From contig NZ_CP116304.1 in NCBI RefSeq assembly GCF_028010285.1, positions 1,442,501-1,506,500 on the forward strand: a stretch of 64,000 nucleotides of DNA, written 5' to 3'. Shown in pieces: positions 32,228 to 42,222 of the stretch; the first letter of the stretch is position 1, and every line of letters begins with the position of its first letter. The position numbers and the translations under genes are program-made. This DNA comes from Pseudomonas sp. Q1-7 (GTDB lineage Bacteria; Pseudomonadota; Gammaproteobacteria; Pseudomonadales; Pseudomonadaceae). The notes under the pieces are model-generated. The model searched no databases. It saw only the letters and a program-made list of their open reading frames with translations, and was not told where the DNA came from.

Positions 32228-33373
32228 TCAGTGGCCCGTGCGCGAGGCCAGGCGTGTGTCGTCCACGCTGCCTTTGCGCAGGCCGGCGACCCAGTCGGGG
32301 TCGAAGTCGGACAGGTCGCTGGGCATCGGCAGGTAGCGCTCCGGGAACTCCCAGATCACCAGTTGCGGCGCGGCGTTCTTCAGTTCGTCGCTCTGCAGGT
32401 AGCGGAGCATCGGCAGGATCGGCCCGTGGCCATCCTCGGCATGGTTCACCAGGTCGCGCTGCAGGGCCTGGCGCAGGGCGCCGGCGAAGTTCCACTTGTC
32501 GTTGGCGCTGTAGCTGGTGCCCACCAGGGCCACCGGCACGTCGGATTCGGCGAACAGGGCGTCGTCGCCGACCGCGTCGTCCTGGCGGCGGGTGGTGCGC
32601 TTCTGCAACTGGTCCGGCGCCGGCATCAGGTCCTCGAACAGCGGCTCCAGGGGCAGGAATCGGGTCAGGTCGCCCTTGTAGTCCTCGTGGCCTTCGATCT
32701 CGGTCAGGTACTGCTGCGGCGAACCGCGCAGGGTCATGGCCTCGCCCACCGCCTGGCCCAGGCGTCCGGCCACGGCTTCGGCGCCCATGGGGGTCCAGTG
32801 GGTGTCGGTGCGCAGGAAGACCTGGCCCTGGTTCTTGGCGTCTTCGAGGGTGGCGAGCAGGTCCGGGGCGGTGATCCCGGCCTTGCGCACGGCGCCACGG
32901 AAACGCTCGTAGAGGTCCTGGCGCAGGGCCGTAGGTGTGGCCTCGCCGACATGCTCGGGGTAGAGACGCGATTTGGACGGAATGATTGCCAGCACCAGCT
33001 GGATATCGCGCTGAGCCAGTGCATCGCGCACGCCCTGGACCAGCGCCAGGTTGTCGCGCATGTGGCGGCTGCCGTCGGCGACCGGGTCGAATTCCTCATT
33101 CGAGTAGAGCCAGCCGTCCTGGCCGATGATCACGCCCTGGCGGCCTTCGCCGAACAGCCCGTAGTCCAGCAAGGCCCAGAGGTTGGTACCCAGGCGTTTG
33201 GCGGGAAATTCCTCGTCGTAATGCGTCTCGAAGGCCTGGGCCAGTGTGCCGTTGAGCACGGGCGTGCCCTCGGCCACGGAGAAGTCGAGCAGTCCGTTCA
33301 GCGACCAGAGGCTCAGTCCGGCTATCAGTCCGCCGAACGAGGTGGCGTAGAGCAGGTTTTGCGTAGGGGTCAT
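32228..33373 (-). CDS. algJ: Alginate O-acetyltransferase AlgJ
   Basis: 381 residues. An N-terminal signal-anchor (about 5-30) precedes a periplasmic SGNH-like hydrolase domain. The D-T-H motif (Asp190, His192 in LRTDTHWTPMGAEA) and the serine of GTSYS (Ser287) are all kept. AlgJ carries acetyl groups delivered by AlgI toward alginate; it is active as an acetylesterase-like enzyme but binds polymer poorly, unlike AlgX. It lies between algI and algF. The call is secure. Confidence 0.95.
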   Translation of the reverse strand: MTPTQNLLYATSFGGLIAGLSLWSLNGLLDFSVAEGTPVLNGTLAQAFETHYDEEFPAKRLGTNLWALLDYGLFGEGRQGVIIGQDGWLYSNEEFDPVADGSRHMRDNLALVQGVRDALAQRDIQLVLAIIPSKSRLYPEHVGEATPTALRQDLYERFRGAVRKAGITAPDLLATLEDAKNQGQVFLRTDTHWTPMGAEAVAGRLGQAVGEAMTLRGSPQQYLTEIEGHEDYKGDLTRFLPLEPLFEDLMPAPDQLQKRTTRRQDDAVGDDALFAESDVPVALVGTSYSANDKWNFAGALRQALQRDLVNHAEDGHGPILPMLRYLQSDELKNAAPQLVIWEFPERYLPMPSDLSDFDPDWVAGLRKGSVDDTRLASRTGH

Positions 33374-33386
33374 GGGCCGGTTCCCT

Positions 33387-34862
33387 TCAGAACTGGAAGT
33401 AGAGGAAGGGCGAGAAGCTCTGGGCCGAGAGCTTCAGCACCGAGGCGGTGAACAGCGCGAGCAGCGCGGCGCGGGTGGCCGCGGTTGTCCACTGCAGGCG
33501 CATCGGCTGGCGCAGGCTTAGGCTGCCGTCGGCGTTGGCGATGGCCTCCACGGCCGGCTCATCGCCACGCGTCTGCGCGCGGAATTCGCGCAGGCCGAAC
33601 CAGGCCAGCACCGCGTAGGCCAGCAGCAGCGTGGCGATCTGCAGATCGTTGATCTGCGCGCGGTTGAGTTCGGAGAGCTGCCAGCCGTTGAAGCTGAAGA
33701 GCGCGGCGTACATGCGCCAGGCGACGTCCAGGTTCTCCGCGCGGAAGATCACCCAGCCGAGCATCACCAGGAAGACGGTGAAAGCCCAGCGCAGCGGCTG
33801 GAACACCAGGGGTGCGGCGTTGATGCCCAGCGCCCGCTCGATGGACAGCCACAGGCCATGCCAGGCGCCCCAGATCAGGAAGGTCCAGTTGGCGCCGTGC
33901 CAGAAGCCGCCCAGCAGCATGGTGAGGAACAGGTTGCGGTAGGTCTGGAAGGTCGTGCCGCGATTCCCGCCCAGGGGGATGTAGAGGTAGTCCCGCAGCC
34001 AGGTGGACAGGCTGATGTGCCAGCGCCGCCAGAACTCGGTGATGGACTGGCTGATGTAGGGCTGGTTGAAGTTTTCCATGAAGCGGAAACCCATCATCAG
34101 GCCGAGCCCGATGGCCATGTCGCTGTAGCCGGAGAAGTCGAAGTAGAGCTGCGCGGTATAGGCCAGCATGCCCAGCCAGGCATCGCCCGTGCTGGGGTTC
34201 TGCAGGGCGAAGCAGTGGTCCACCAGCGGGGCCAGGCTGTCGGCGATGAAGACCTTCTTGACGAAGCCCTGCATGAAGCGCGTGGCGCCTTCGGAGAATG
34301 TGTCCAGGCTGTGGCGGCGGTCGGTGAACTGGTCGGCCAGGTCCTTGTAGCGCAGCACCGGCCCGGCGATGAGCTGGGGGAAGAGCGCGATGAAGGCGGC
34401 GAAGTTGATCAGGTTGCGCGTGGGCTCGGTATCCCCCCGATACACGTCCACCAGGTAGCTGATGGACTGGAAAACGTAGAAGGAGATGCCGATGGGCAGG
34501 ATGACCTGGGTCAGCAGCACCGGGTCCCAGCCGAAGGACTCCAGCACGCGGTTGAGGTTGGCCGCACCGAAGTTGGCGTACTTGAAATAGCCCAGGGTGA
34601 GCAGGTTGCCCAGCACGCCCCAGAGCACCCAGCGCTGTGCGGCGCGTGTGTCCTTGCCGGCGCTGTGGATACCCAGGCCGAAGACGTAGTTCCACAGCGT
34701 GACCGCCGCGAACAGGGCGAGGAAATCCACCCGCCACCAGGCATAGAAGATGTAGCTGCCGATCAGGATCAGCAGATTGCGATAACGGTTCCCGCACAGG
34801 TAGTACAAGCCGAGGAAGGTCGGTAGGAACAGGAACAGGAACACGTTGGAAGAAAAGACCAT
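33387..34862 (-). CDS. algI: Alginate O-acetyltransferase AlgI (MBOAT)
   Basis: 491 residues, slightly shorter than the 520 of P. aeruginosa. Membrane-bound O-acyltransferase with about ten helices. The MBOAT region NQPYISQSITEFWRRWHISLSTWLRDYLYIPLGG (shown in parts near 270-310) includes the catalytic-type His of RRWHIS and the later GGFWHGANW (about 320). It moves acetyl groups from a cytosolic donor to the periplasmic AlgJ/AlgX enzymes. It is separated from algL by 258 bases that contain a REPIN, so expression of the algI-J-F-A group may depend on read-through of that element. Confidence 0.95.
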   Translation of the reverse strand: MVFSSNVFLFLFLPTFLGLYYLCGNRYRNLLILIGSYIFYAWWRVDFLALFAAVTLWNYVFGLGIHSAGKDTRAAQRWVLWGVLGNLLTLGYFKYANFGAANLNRVLESFGWDPVLLTQVILPIGISFYVFQSISYLVDVYRGDTEPTRNLINFAAFIALFPQLIAGPVLRYKDLADQFTDRRHSLDTFSEGATRFMQGFVKKVFIADSLAPLVDHCFALQNPSTGDAWLGMLAYTAQLYFDFSGYSDMAIGLGLMMGFRFMENFNQPYISQSITEFWRRWHISLSTWLRDYLYIPLGGNRGTTFQTYRNLFLTMLLGGFWHGANWTFLIWGAWHGLWLSIERALGINAAPLVFQPLRWAFTVFLVMLGWVIFRAENLDVAWRMYAALFSFNGWQLSELNRAQINDLQIATLLLAYAVLAWFGLREFRAQTRGDEPAVEAIANADGSLSLRQPMRLQWTTAATRAALLALFTASVLKLSAQSFSPFLYFQF

Positions 34863-34994
34863 CCGAGCCTCTCCGTTGAAGCACTCGTTTCAAGGCCGTC
34901 GCAGGGCTTTCCAGCCTGGCGTGCGGCCCGCCAATCCCTCCCCAGGGTGTGGCGAAATCCTTTGGCTCCGCCCTGTCTCTCGCAGGGTCGGAGA

Positions 34995-35113
34995 ACCCTC
35001 TCCCCCGGCCCCTCTCCCTGAAAGGGAGAGGGGAGGCAAGCGGCCCGCGCGTGAATCGACAGCGGCACGGACGGCCCCCTCTCCCGCTTGCGGGAGAGGG
35101 TTGGGGAGAGGGT
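34995..35113. repeat. REPIN inserted between algL and algI (copy B)
   Basis: AACCCTCTCCCC (34995-35006) and a perfect 11-bp stem around GAA (35009-35033) form the left arm. A perfect palindrome (35077-35100) followed by TTGGGGAGAGGG (to 35112) forms the right arm. The two arms are inverted copies of one about 38-base unit, the definition of a REPIN. It sits inside the alginate operon. Confidence 0.8.
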
Positions 35114-35120
35114 GCTTTTG

Positions 35121-36218
35121 CTAGCTCCCACCCTCCTTCTTCGGGTGGAACACCTGGGTCACATCCCCGCCGAGGCGGAAGGTCTTGTAGGGGCCCATCG
35201 CCGCCTTGCGTTCCAGGGTCGCGGCGGAGCAGGCGTAGAGCGAGCACCAGGGCTCCAGCCAGGCGAACTTGGCGTGCTTCTTCAGCTCGCTCATGTCCTG
35301 GTCGTCGCCGGTCTTCTCATCGAAGGCGTCGGGGTCGTCCACGCCGGCGATCACCTTCTCACCAAGGCGGCGCAGGGCGCCGTGGTTCTCCTCGCGCAGG
35401 TCCACGCCGTTGGCCTGGGCGAAGCTGGCGACCATCGCCAGCGGCGGCAGGCTGTAGTTGTGGTAGGCGAGGGCGCGCTGCTGGCGCTTGAGCTCGTTGG
35501 GCAGGAAACCGTCCTTGTCCACCTGGCCGGCGGCCACGCGGAACTGCGCCACCGACCAGTCGAAGAGGTCCTGGCGGTTGGTGGCGACGGCGGTGGCCAT
35601 CACCGACCAGGCGGCCCAGTAGGCGTGGTTGTTGATCTTCTTCAGCGGCAGGCCGCTCCAGTCGCGCACCACCTGGTCGGCCAGGCGCGAGAACCAGGAT
35701 TCGATCACCCGTGTCTGCGCGCCGTAGGGCGCCAGGGGCTGCGACGCGGAAAACTTCAAGCGCAGGTAGGCCGCGGCCATGCTGCCCAGGGCCCATTTGC
35801 GCATGGACTTGCCGGTGTGGTTGTACGCGGTGCTGAGCAGGGCGTTGGCCTGGGCCCAGCTACCCAGCCACTGCAGGGTGCATTCGAGTTGGGTGCGCTG
35901 GCCCTTGTGCATGTACGCCGTGACCATCCTGCTGATGCCGCGCTCCATCTCAGTGATGTCGGCGGTCTTCTCCCGGAAGGCCTTTTCCGCCTCGGGGTTC
36001 AGCGTGGCGCGAGCCTTGTCCGAGCCTTCGTACTTGCTGCGGAACTCCAGCTTGGCGGTGTAGGGCGCGGGCGGCGCCTTGCAGTGGCCGCCGGGCTTGG
36101 CGTCGACGTCCACCGCTGCGTAGTAGCCGCGCGGCGGGACCAGGTCGGCGGACTGGGCCTGTCCGGCGAGCAGGAGGCCGGCGAACAGGGGAGCGAGCAG
36201 CCAGGGTCGGGTGTGCAT
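35121..36218 (-). CDS. algL: Alginate lyase AlgL
   Basis: 365 residues from ATG 36218, preceded by AAGGAGG. Signal peptide to about residue 23 (AQSA). It is a polysaccharide lyase family 5 alpha-barrel; the N-N-H-A-Y-W motif (196-201) carries the catalytic His198 and Asn, with [15 protein letters not shown] supplying Arg and Tyr in the second part. It cleaves polymannuronate that strays in the periplasm during synthesis. It follows algX closely, with its start in the last bases before the algX stop region. The call is secure. Confidence 0.96.
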   Translation of the reverse strand: MHTRPWLLAPLFAGLLLAGQAQSADLVPPRGYYAAVDVDAKPGGHCKAPPAPYTAKLEFRSKYEGSDKARATLNPEAEKAFREKTADITEMERGISRMVTAYMHKGQRTQLECTLQWLGSWAQANALLSTAYNHTGKSMRKWALGSMAAAYLRLKFSASQPLAPYGAQTRVIESWFSRLADQVVRDWSGLPLKKINNHAYWAAWSVMATAVATNRQDLFDWSVAQFRVAAGQVDKDGFLPNELKRQQRALAYHNYSLPPLAMVASFAQANGVDLREENHGALRRLGEKVIAGVDDPDAFDEKTGDDQDMSELKKHAKFAWLEPWCSLYACSAATLERKAAMGPYKTFRLGGDVTQVFHPKKEGGS

Positions 36219-36232
36219 GGGAGCCTCCTTCC

Positions 36233-37657
36233 TCACTCAGCCTTGGCCGCGAGGGTGTTGCCGCCTTGGCCCGGGCGCGCGCAGACGCCGACCTCGACGC
36301 TGAGGTCCTGGGGCATCTGTTGCGGGCCGTGGATTTCCACGGCGAGCAGGTTCAGGTCGGCCCAGTCGGGATCGTTGCGCAGCTCGAACACGTAGCGCCC
36401 ACCGGTGTCGGTGCGGTCGCTCTGTTCCAGCTTGACGTTCTCGCGGCGGCCGTTCAGGTACCAGATGGTGGCCTTGGCCTCGTGCACCGCGGGGTCGCTG
36501 AAGGTCAGGTCCACCTGGTAGTCACCGCCGCGCAGGTCGCGCGGGGCCGAGCCCCGGCCATTGACCAGCACCTCGTTGGCGCCGGGGCGCAGTGTCATCT
36601 TGTTCTTCAGGGCCAGGGGGCGGCCTTCGCAGCCGTTGTTCACCAGCGGCACGGCCTGGCGATAGAAGCTCTTCTGCGCCATGTCGTAGTGGGTGGCGAA
36701 CTCCCAGATCAGCACCTTGGGCGGGTGTTTGTGGAATTCCTGGCTGCTCATGTACTGCAGCAGGGCGCTGTCGAAGCCGCCGCCACTGACCGCCACGTTG
36801 AGCACTTCGGCGCCGCTGTGCTGCTGCAGGAAGCCGGCGAAGTTGTAGGCGGGGCCGCTGTTGGAGGTGCCCACCAGGGCCACCTGCGGGTTGGACTCGT
36901 CGCCGAACAGGCTGTCGCCGCCATCGCCGGATGCCTCGGTCTCGTAGCGCTCCACGTACTGGGTGGCATAGCTGGTGCCGCAGAGCTGGCCGGCGGTCTT
37001 GTGCAGGGTGCCGGCCTTGGGCAGCAGGCCGACCACCTTGCTCTGGAAGTCCTTCTTGGGAATGTCGTCGAAGCCGGGAATGTCCTTCAGGGTTTCGGCC
37101 ACCAGCCTGGCGGTACGGTCGGCGCCGGCGGGTGTCCAGTGGTGGTCGGCCTTGAAGTAGTAGTCGGTGCCCACGCCCTTCTCGTCGAATAGCGGCGAGA
37201 GGTCGGTGGTCCAGATGCCGGCCTTGCGGAACTGCTCCAGGGCGGCCAGGTAGTTCTGCTTCGCCAGGTCGTAGTTGAAACGGGCCTTCTCCTCAGGGGT
37301 GAGCTTCTCGCGGTTCACCAGGCCACGGGTGGGCTGGTAGACCACCAGCAGCTCGATACCCCGGGCCTTCAGTGCGTCGCGCAGGCGGCGGAATTGGCTC
37401 CAGCCGTAGCGCGTGGTGCCGAAGTCGGTGCGCAGGTCATACCGGGTGCGGAACAGCCAGTCGTCCTGGCCCTGCACCAGGGCGGTGAAGAAGCTCAGGT
37501 ACTGGGTGTTGTAGCGGGCCGGGTCCTGTGCGGCGGCGCACAGCGGACCGGTGCGCTGCACGCTGTACTCGGGGGCCGCCTGGGCGCCCTGGGCAGTGGC
37601 CAGCAGGGCGACCGCCAGGGCGGAGGGGGTCAGCCAGTTGCGGGAATGTCTTTGCAT
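36233..37657 (-). CDS. algX: Alginate acetyltransferase/scaffold AlgX
   Basis: 474 residues from ATG 37657, the exact length of P. aeruginosa AlgX; a TTG start upstream is less likely. Signal peptide to about residue 28. The N-terminal SGNH-like domain has Asp171 and His173 ([10 protein letters not shown]) and a serine in GTSNSG (about 265). The C-terminal carbohydrate-binding module begins near 345. AlgX acetylates mannuronate in the polymer and ties the periplasmic complex together. It overlaps algG by a few bases at its start region. Confidence 0.96.
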   Translation of the reverse strand: MQRHSRNWLTPSALAVALLATAQGAQAAPEYSVQRTGPLCAAAQDPARYNTQYLSFFTALVQGQDDWLFRTRYDLRTDFGTTRYGWSQFRRLRDALKARGIELLVVYQPTRGLVNREKLTPEEKARFNYDLAKQNYLAALEQFRKAGIWTTDLSPLFDEKGVGTDYYFKADHHWTPAGADRTARLVAETLKDIPGFDDIPKKDFQSKVVGLLPKAGTLHKTAGQLCGTSYATQYVERYETEASGDGGDSLFGDESNPQVALVGTSNSGPAYNFAGFLQQHSGAEVLNVAVSGGGFDSALLQYMSSQEFHKHPPKVLIWEFATHYDMAQKSFYRQAVPLVNNGCEGRPLALKNKMTLRPGANEVLVNGRGSAPRDLRGGDYQVDLTFSDPAVHEAKATIWYLNGRRENVKLEQSDRTDTGGRYVFELRNDPDWADLNLLAVEIHGPQQMPQDLSVEVGVCARPGQGGNTLAAKAE

Positions 37658-37668
37658 GATCGCGTGCC

Positions 37669-39228
37669 TCAATCCTGGAGTTCGGCCTGGCTTTCGACGG
37701 GGTCGATCAGCACCGCCTGCTTGCGGCGCACCATCAGGTCGAGGATTTCGTCCTGCTTTTCGCCGAGGATGCCGGCGAAGCTGATGCCGGTGGATTTGCT
37801 CGGGGCGAGCAGTTCCACGCGGTACAGCTCGACCGACAGCGGCGAGTCGATGGAGAGGGGGCTGGAACCATTGCCGGCGAGCTTGCCGCCCACCAGGATC
37901 AGCGAGACCTTGGTGTCGAAGGGGTCGAGTTCGATGTTCCGGTCGGTATCGGAAAGGTCCTTGATGTGGCCATACACGCCGGTCAGGCCATTGGCCGCCG
38001 AGAGGTTCTCGTAGAGGCGGATGTTCACGCTGTTGCGCACGCGGATGCCGTGGCGCTGGTTGCCGAGGATCTTGTTGCCCCAGAGCAGGTTGTTGGAGCT
38101 CTCGTACAGCGTGATGCCGTCGGAATGGTTCTGGTAGACCTCGTTCCAGGCCACGAGATTGTTCACCGAGTTACGGTCGATGACGATCCCGGAGAGTTTG
38201 TTGTCGTAGCTCTTGTTGTGGACGATCCAGCTGTCGTCCACCTCGCGGGAAATGATGATCCCGTGCTTCTTCCTGGTGCCGAAAACGCTGTTGTGGGCGA
38301 TGACCAGGCCGTGGGAACGGTCGTGGGGGTCGATGCCGTAGACGATGTTGTCGCGGTAGGTGTTGCCCTTGATGACGACGTTCTCCGCCTCGAAGCAGTA
38401 GAAGCCGTACCAGTGGTCGACGAACTCCGAATCCAGCAGCCAGCCGGTGGGCGCCGGGCGTTTCAGGCGCGCATGCATCCCCGGGGTGTACTGGGTGATG
38501 GAGACGCCGTAGGACTTGGAGTTGTCGTAGCCGAGGCTGGTGACCGTGCTGCCGACTATGTACAGCTCGCTACCGCCCCAGGACACCAGGAAGGGACGGA
38601 ATTCCTCGGGCTTGCGGAACCAGGCCGGCGACTTGTCCTTCTCGTTCCAGGCCGTGAGCCGGGTGTCGGTGATGAACAGCTTGCCATCGTTGACGAGGAA
38701 GGCGCCGCGCTCCTGGGAGAGGCGGAAGTCCCTGGTTTCCTTGCCGATCTGCAGGCTCGCGCCCTGGGCCACCACCAGCGGCAGGCGGGCGAGGTAGACA
38801 CCCGGTTCGGTCTCGCTGAACTGGCTGTCGGGCAGCGCCTTGGCGAGGTCTTGCGGGGTCACGTAGCCGCCTTCGATGAAGATCGCCTGGGGCATGCCCT
38901 GTTGGCGCTTGACCCATTCGCGCAGGCGCTCGTCACCGCCGATGAAGTCTTTCAGGGCGTCCTGCTGGAGCATACGCCGGACCACCACACGGCCACGGGT
39001 GGCGCGGTCGATCTTCGCGTCCACCGCCTGCGCGGTATAGCCGGACAGGTCCGGCACCTTGGGCGTATCCAGGTGCAGTTGTTCCGCCGGCGCGGTCAGT
39101 ACCTTGTAGTTCTTGATCGGCTTGAGCTCCTGGGTCAGCTCGGCACCCTGCACCCAGGGCGCAGCGAACTGCAGGGCGCCGAGCACGACGCCGCCGATCA
39201 GCAATGTGGTTCCCATGCCACGTTTCAT
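37669..39228 (-). CDS. algG: Mannuronan C5-epimerase AlgG
   Basis: 519 residues from ATG 39228 with GGAGG upstream; signal peptide to about residue 29 (VQGA). It is a right-handed parallel beta-helix (NNLLWGNKILGNQRHGIRV-type repeats, about 280-420). The catalytic D-P-H-D-R-S motif is present near residue 305 in GIDPHDRSHG. It converts polymannuronate to guluronate in the periplasm and helps guide the polymer to AlgE. It lies between algE and algX. Confidence 0.96.
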   Translation of the reverse strand: MKRGMGTTLLIGGVVLGALQFAAPWVQGAELTQELKPIKNYKVLTAPAEQLHLDTPKVPDLSGYTAQAVDAKIDRATRGRVVVRRMLQQDALKDFIGGDERLREWVKRQQGMPQAIFIEGGYVTPQDLAKALPDSQFSETEPGVYLARLPLVVAQGASLQIGKETRDFRLSQERGAFLVNDGKLFITDTRLTAWNEKDKSPAWFRKPEEFRPFLVSWGGSELYIVGSTVTSLGYDNSKSYGVSITQYTPGMHARLKRPAPTGWLLDSEFVDHWYGFYCFEAENVVIKGNTYRDNIVYGIDPHDRSHGLVIAHNSVFGTRKKHGIIISREVDDSWIVHNKSYDNKLSGIVIDRNSVNNLVAWNEVYQNHSDGITLYESSNNLLWGNKILGNQRHGIRVRNSVNIRLYENLSAANGLTGVYGHIKDLSDTDRNIELDPFDTKVSLILVGGKLAGNGSSPLSIDSPLSVELYRVELLAPSKSTGISFAGILGEKQDEILDLMVRRKQAVLIDPVESQAELQD

Positions 39229-39257
39229 GGCTGTTCCTCCCTTGCGCCGGATGAGCA

Positions 39258-40700
39258 TCAGAAGCGCCAGATGAAATCGACGAAGGCGCGGTGCATCAGC
39301 GAATCGGTGCCGCTGGCATAGGCATCGCCCGGCTTGAACACGCCGCCACGCAAGCGCACCAGGGCGGAGCGCTCATCCAGGTGCTCGGCCATGGAGGCCG
39401 GCAGCAGGCCCTGCTTGAAGTAGCGGGTGACCACCAGGTCCATCTCCTGGCCGATGTCCTTTTCGCCGTCTTCCAGTGGCGCGATGATGCCGCTCTGGCC
39501 CACGTCCTGGTTGTCGTCCACGCGCCAGAAGCGGTGGTAGACGACGCTGGCGTCGTAGTCCTCGCCCAGTTGCCAGGAGGCGAAGGCGGTGGCCACCTGC
39601 AGGTTGCTCAGCTCGCCGCGGAAGGCCTCGCCGAAGCGGTGCATGCGCGCGTCGGTGCCGGTGAAGTTGGAGCGGTTGCTTTCCAGGCCGGTCTGGCGGA
39701 ACTGTTCGGAGCCGTCGTCATCGCCGCCGCTGCCACGGGCGTAAGCGCCGCCGACCTTCCACTGCTCGGAGAGGTTCCAGCGCAGGCCGAGGTCGATGGC
39801 CCAGGCGTCGACATCGACATTGCGCTTGCCGGCGGCGACGGCCTGGTCGCCGACCACGGTCTGCTGCAGCTCGTCCACATCGCCGGTCAGCCAGGTGGCC
39901 TGGGCCCAGTAGTTCAGCGGCGCGGTGGAGCGGCGGTCGTAGAAGCCGCCGTCGGCCTCCAGGCCCAACCAGGTCAGGTCACCGGTGGTGCGCTTGGACA
40001 GCTCGTCCACGTCCTCGCCCACGTTGGGCAGATCGCCGGTGTCGTGGCTGTGGTGCAGCTTGGCGCCGACCCAGTGGCCGGGACGCCACTGGGTGGCGAT
40101 GTCGCCGAAGAGGTGCTGGCGGTCTTCGTCTTCCGGGGCCAGCTCGTCGATGTCGGTGCGGTACTCGCTGAAGCGCTCGGCGATGCCGGCGTGGGCGCGC
40201 AGCAGGGTGGTGTCGAAGCTCCAGCGCAGGGCCTCGATATTGGTGTCCCACCAGGTGCCTTCGTCGCTGCGCACACGCTGGCGACCGAAGCGCAGGTGCT
40301 CGCCGGGGTAGGCGGTGAGGCCGCCGTAGTCGACCCAGAATTCGCGCATCGCCAGGTAGCTCTTGTCCGGCTCGCGGCCGTCGTTGCGCTGGCCGCCGTC
40401 GGCTTCGATGTCGCTGGATTCCAGGGTGTCGGTCTCGACGATATCGGTGGCGGTGACCGCCTGGCCCATGGCGAAGGCGCTCCAGTCGCCGCGCTCGCCA
40501 TAGACCCAGGGGCGCAGGTCGAGACCGATGCCGTTGACGTCGCCGCCATCACGGGTGCCGAGGTCGCGGTCATCTTCCGATTGCGCGGTGATCTTCACGT
40601 CCAGGCCGACATTCCGGCCCTCGGGCTGGGCGGCGTGGGCGATGGCGGAGGCCAGGAGGGACAGGCCCAGGCCAGCCTTGATCCAGGGATTCTTGTTCAT
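39258..40700 (-). CDS. algE: Alginate outer-membrane porin AlgE
   Basis: 480 residues with a signal peptide ([19 protein letters not shown] to about residue 23). It is an 18-strand outer-membrane barrel ending in a terminal Phe (FIWRF). The Arg/Lys-rich strands and the long loops with acidic residues match AlgE, which forms an arginine-lined export channel. It exports the modified polymer with AlgK. Length is near the 490 of P. aeruginosa. It is separated from algK by 150 bases holding a 93-base repeat element. Confidence 0.96.
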   Translation of the reverse strand: MNKNPWIKAGLGLSLLASAIAHAAQPEGRNVGLDVKITAQSEDDRDLGTRDGGDVNGIGLDLRPWVYGERGDWSAFAMGQAVTATDIVETDTLESSDIEADGGQRNDGREPDKSYLAMREFWVDYGGLTAYPGEHLRFGRQRVRSDEGTWWDTNIEALRWSFDTTLLRAHAGIAERFSEYRTDIDELAPEDEDRQHLFGDIATQWRPGHWVGAKLHHSHDTGDLPNVGEDVDELSKRTTGDLTWLGLEADGGFYDRRSTAPLNYWAQATWLTGDVDELQQTVVGDQAVAAGKRNVDVDAWAIDLGLRWNLSEQWKVGGAYARGSGGDDDGSEQFRQTGLESNRSNFTGTDARMHRFGEAFRGELSNLQVATAFASWQLGEDYDASVVYHRFWRVDDNQDVGQSGIIAPLEDGEKDIGQEMDLVVTRYFKQGLLPASMAEHLDERSALVRLRGGVFKPGDAYASGTDSLMHRAFVDFIWRF

Positions 40701-40738
40701 GGGTGATTCATCTCTCTCGGTCCGCGGGCTGCGCTTTT

Positions 40739-40831
40739 TCGTAGGTTGGTGCCGAGCCTGCGAGGTCCAACGCGGAGGGGTACGCTGCGCGCACCTTGTT
40801 GGGTTTCGCTGCGCTCAACGCCAACCTACGA
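40739..40831. repeat. 93-base palindromic repeat element between algE and algK
   Basis: TCGTAGGTTGG (40739-40749) and CCAACCTACGA (40821-40831) are exact inverted copies at the ends. The interior has smaller GC-rich palindromic parts (GGTACGCTGCGCGCACC; TTTCGCTGCGCTCAAC). It is of the GTAGGTTGG-type REP families common in Pseudomonas and lies inside the alginate operon. Confidence 0.7.
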
Positions 40832-40850
40832 GGGCGCTGCGGATGGGAAT

Positions 40851-42209
40851 TCATAGGCTGCTCATCTGGGCGTCGGGCGCTGCTGCGCCGCGCACCGCGC
40901 GTTCTTCCCGCAGCAGCTGTTCGGCGCGGGCGCGCTCGGCCGGCGCCAGTTGCTGTTCCACGCGTTGCGCCAGTTCCAGGGCCTGCGGGGTGTTCTTCGG
41001 CAGCGCCAGTTGGCTGAAGACATAGGCGTTCACCAGGTTGGGCTGGATGCCTTTGCCCTGGGCGTACATCTGCCCCAGGGCGAAGTCGGCGTTGATCTGG
41101 CCATTGCGCGCCGCGCTGAGCAGGTGCTCCAGGGCCTTGTCCGGGGCGATGTCGCCCAGGTAGCCGCGCAGGTAGATCTGGCCCAGCAGGTAGTTAGCGG
41201 TGGGTTCGGTGGGGGCGGCCTTTAGCAGGTGTTCCTCGGCCTTCTGCGGGTCCAGCGGCACCAGCTTGCCTTCGTAGTAGAGGCGGCCCAGCAGCAGCTC
41301 GGCGCGGGGCAGCGAGGCAGCGCGGCCCTTCTCCAGGTAACCCAGCATCTGCTCGGTGTCGCCCTGGCCGGGGTATTCGTAGAGCAGCTTGGCCAGGTTT
41401 ACCCAGGCGGCGGGGTAGGCTGGTGCAACGGCTTCCAGCAGTTCCTGGGCCTGGCCCTCGTCGGGCGTGCCGAGGTCGGCGTCAGCCAGCACCTGGGCCA
41501 CGGAGTCCACGCGCTGGGCGGGGATGCGCCCGGTGCGATAGCCCGCCATCAGCTGGTCCAGCAACGTCTGCCGGGCATCGGCATTGCCCTGCTTCTGGTA
41601 GACGGTGGCCAGTTCGACATAGCAGATGTCGGCCACGGCCAGGTTGGCGGTGCAGATGCGCTCGATCTCCGCCAGGTGCTGGTCGTAGGTGCCCTGGGTG
41701 CGATAGAAGAGGATCTGCGCCAGCTCGGCCTGGACATGCCCTTCGGCACGCCACTGGGCGATGCGTGCCGGCACGTTCACCGTGGGGAAGTCCTGCGGGT
41801 ACTGCAGGTACAGCATCACCAGCGGCAGCAGGCTGCTTGCTTCGCCGGCGGCGAAGGACTCCTCCAGCAGCTGCGCGGCCTCGCGACGCTCGGCCGGGCT
41901 GGGCTCGGTCTTGCGCGCCAGCAGCTTGCCCAGGCGCGATTTGGCGCGGGACGACTGGTCCATGGCCTGGCGGTAGGTCTGTTCGGCCTTGCGCAGTGCG
42001 TCGGGGTCGCCGCTGGCCACCTGCAGGTCGGCCAGACCGACCGCGGCATCGGCGTAACCGAGTTCGGCCAACTGGCGGAAGTGCTGCTCGGCAGTGGCGC
42101 TGTCGCCCTGCTTGAGCGCTTCGCGGGCAAGGCGCTCGTCGGGCAGTCCGGCACAGCCGGCCAGGGCGATGGCGGTGGCCAGCAGCAGCGGGGTTGCGTG
42201 ATGGGCCAT
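40851..42209 (-). CDS. algK: Alginate biosynthesis lipoprotein AlgK
   Basis: 452 residues from ATG 42209. A short signal peptide ends in the lipobox LAGC (about residue 18). The rest is a solenoid of Sel1/TPR-like repeats (AEQHFRQLAELGYADAAV; TANYLLGQIYLRG). AlgK helps place AlgE in the outer membrane and bridges the inner Alg8/44 complex. Length is a little under the 475 of P. aeruginosa. algK lies between alg44 and algE, with alg44 ending just before its start. Confidence 0.95.
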   Translation of the reverse strand: MAHHATPLLLATAIALAGCAGLPDERLAREALKQGDSATAEQHFRQLAELGYADAAVGLADLQVASGDPDALRKAEQTYRQAMDQSSRAKSRLGKLLARKTEPSPAERREAAQLLEESFAAGEASSLLPLVMLYLQYPQDFPTVNVPARIAQWRAEGHVQAELAQILFYRTQGTYDQHLAEIERICTANLAVADICYVELATVYQKQGNADARQTLLDQLMAGYRTGRIPAQRVDSVAQVLADADLGTPDEGQAQELLEAVAPAYPAAWVNLAKLLYEYPGQGDTEQMLGYLEKGRAASLPRAELLLGRLYYEGKLVPLDPQKAEEHLLKAAPTEPTANYLLGQIYLRGYLGDIAPDKALEHLLSAARNGQINADFALGQMYAQGKGIQPNLVNAYVFSQLALPKNTPQALELAQRVEQQLAPAERARAEQLLREERAVRGAAAPDAQMSSL

Positions 42210-42222
42210 GGTTGCGCCCTCC

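Noticed and set aside
32042-33451. Long + strand open frames across algJ, algE, algD and other alginate genes
   Set aside because: All mirror certain minus-strand genes and have no signal peptides or domains.
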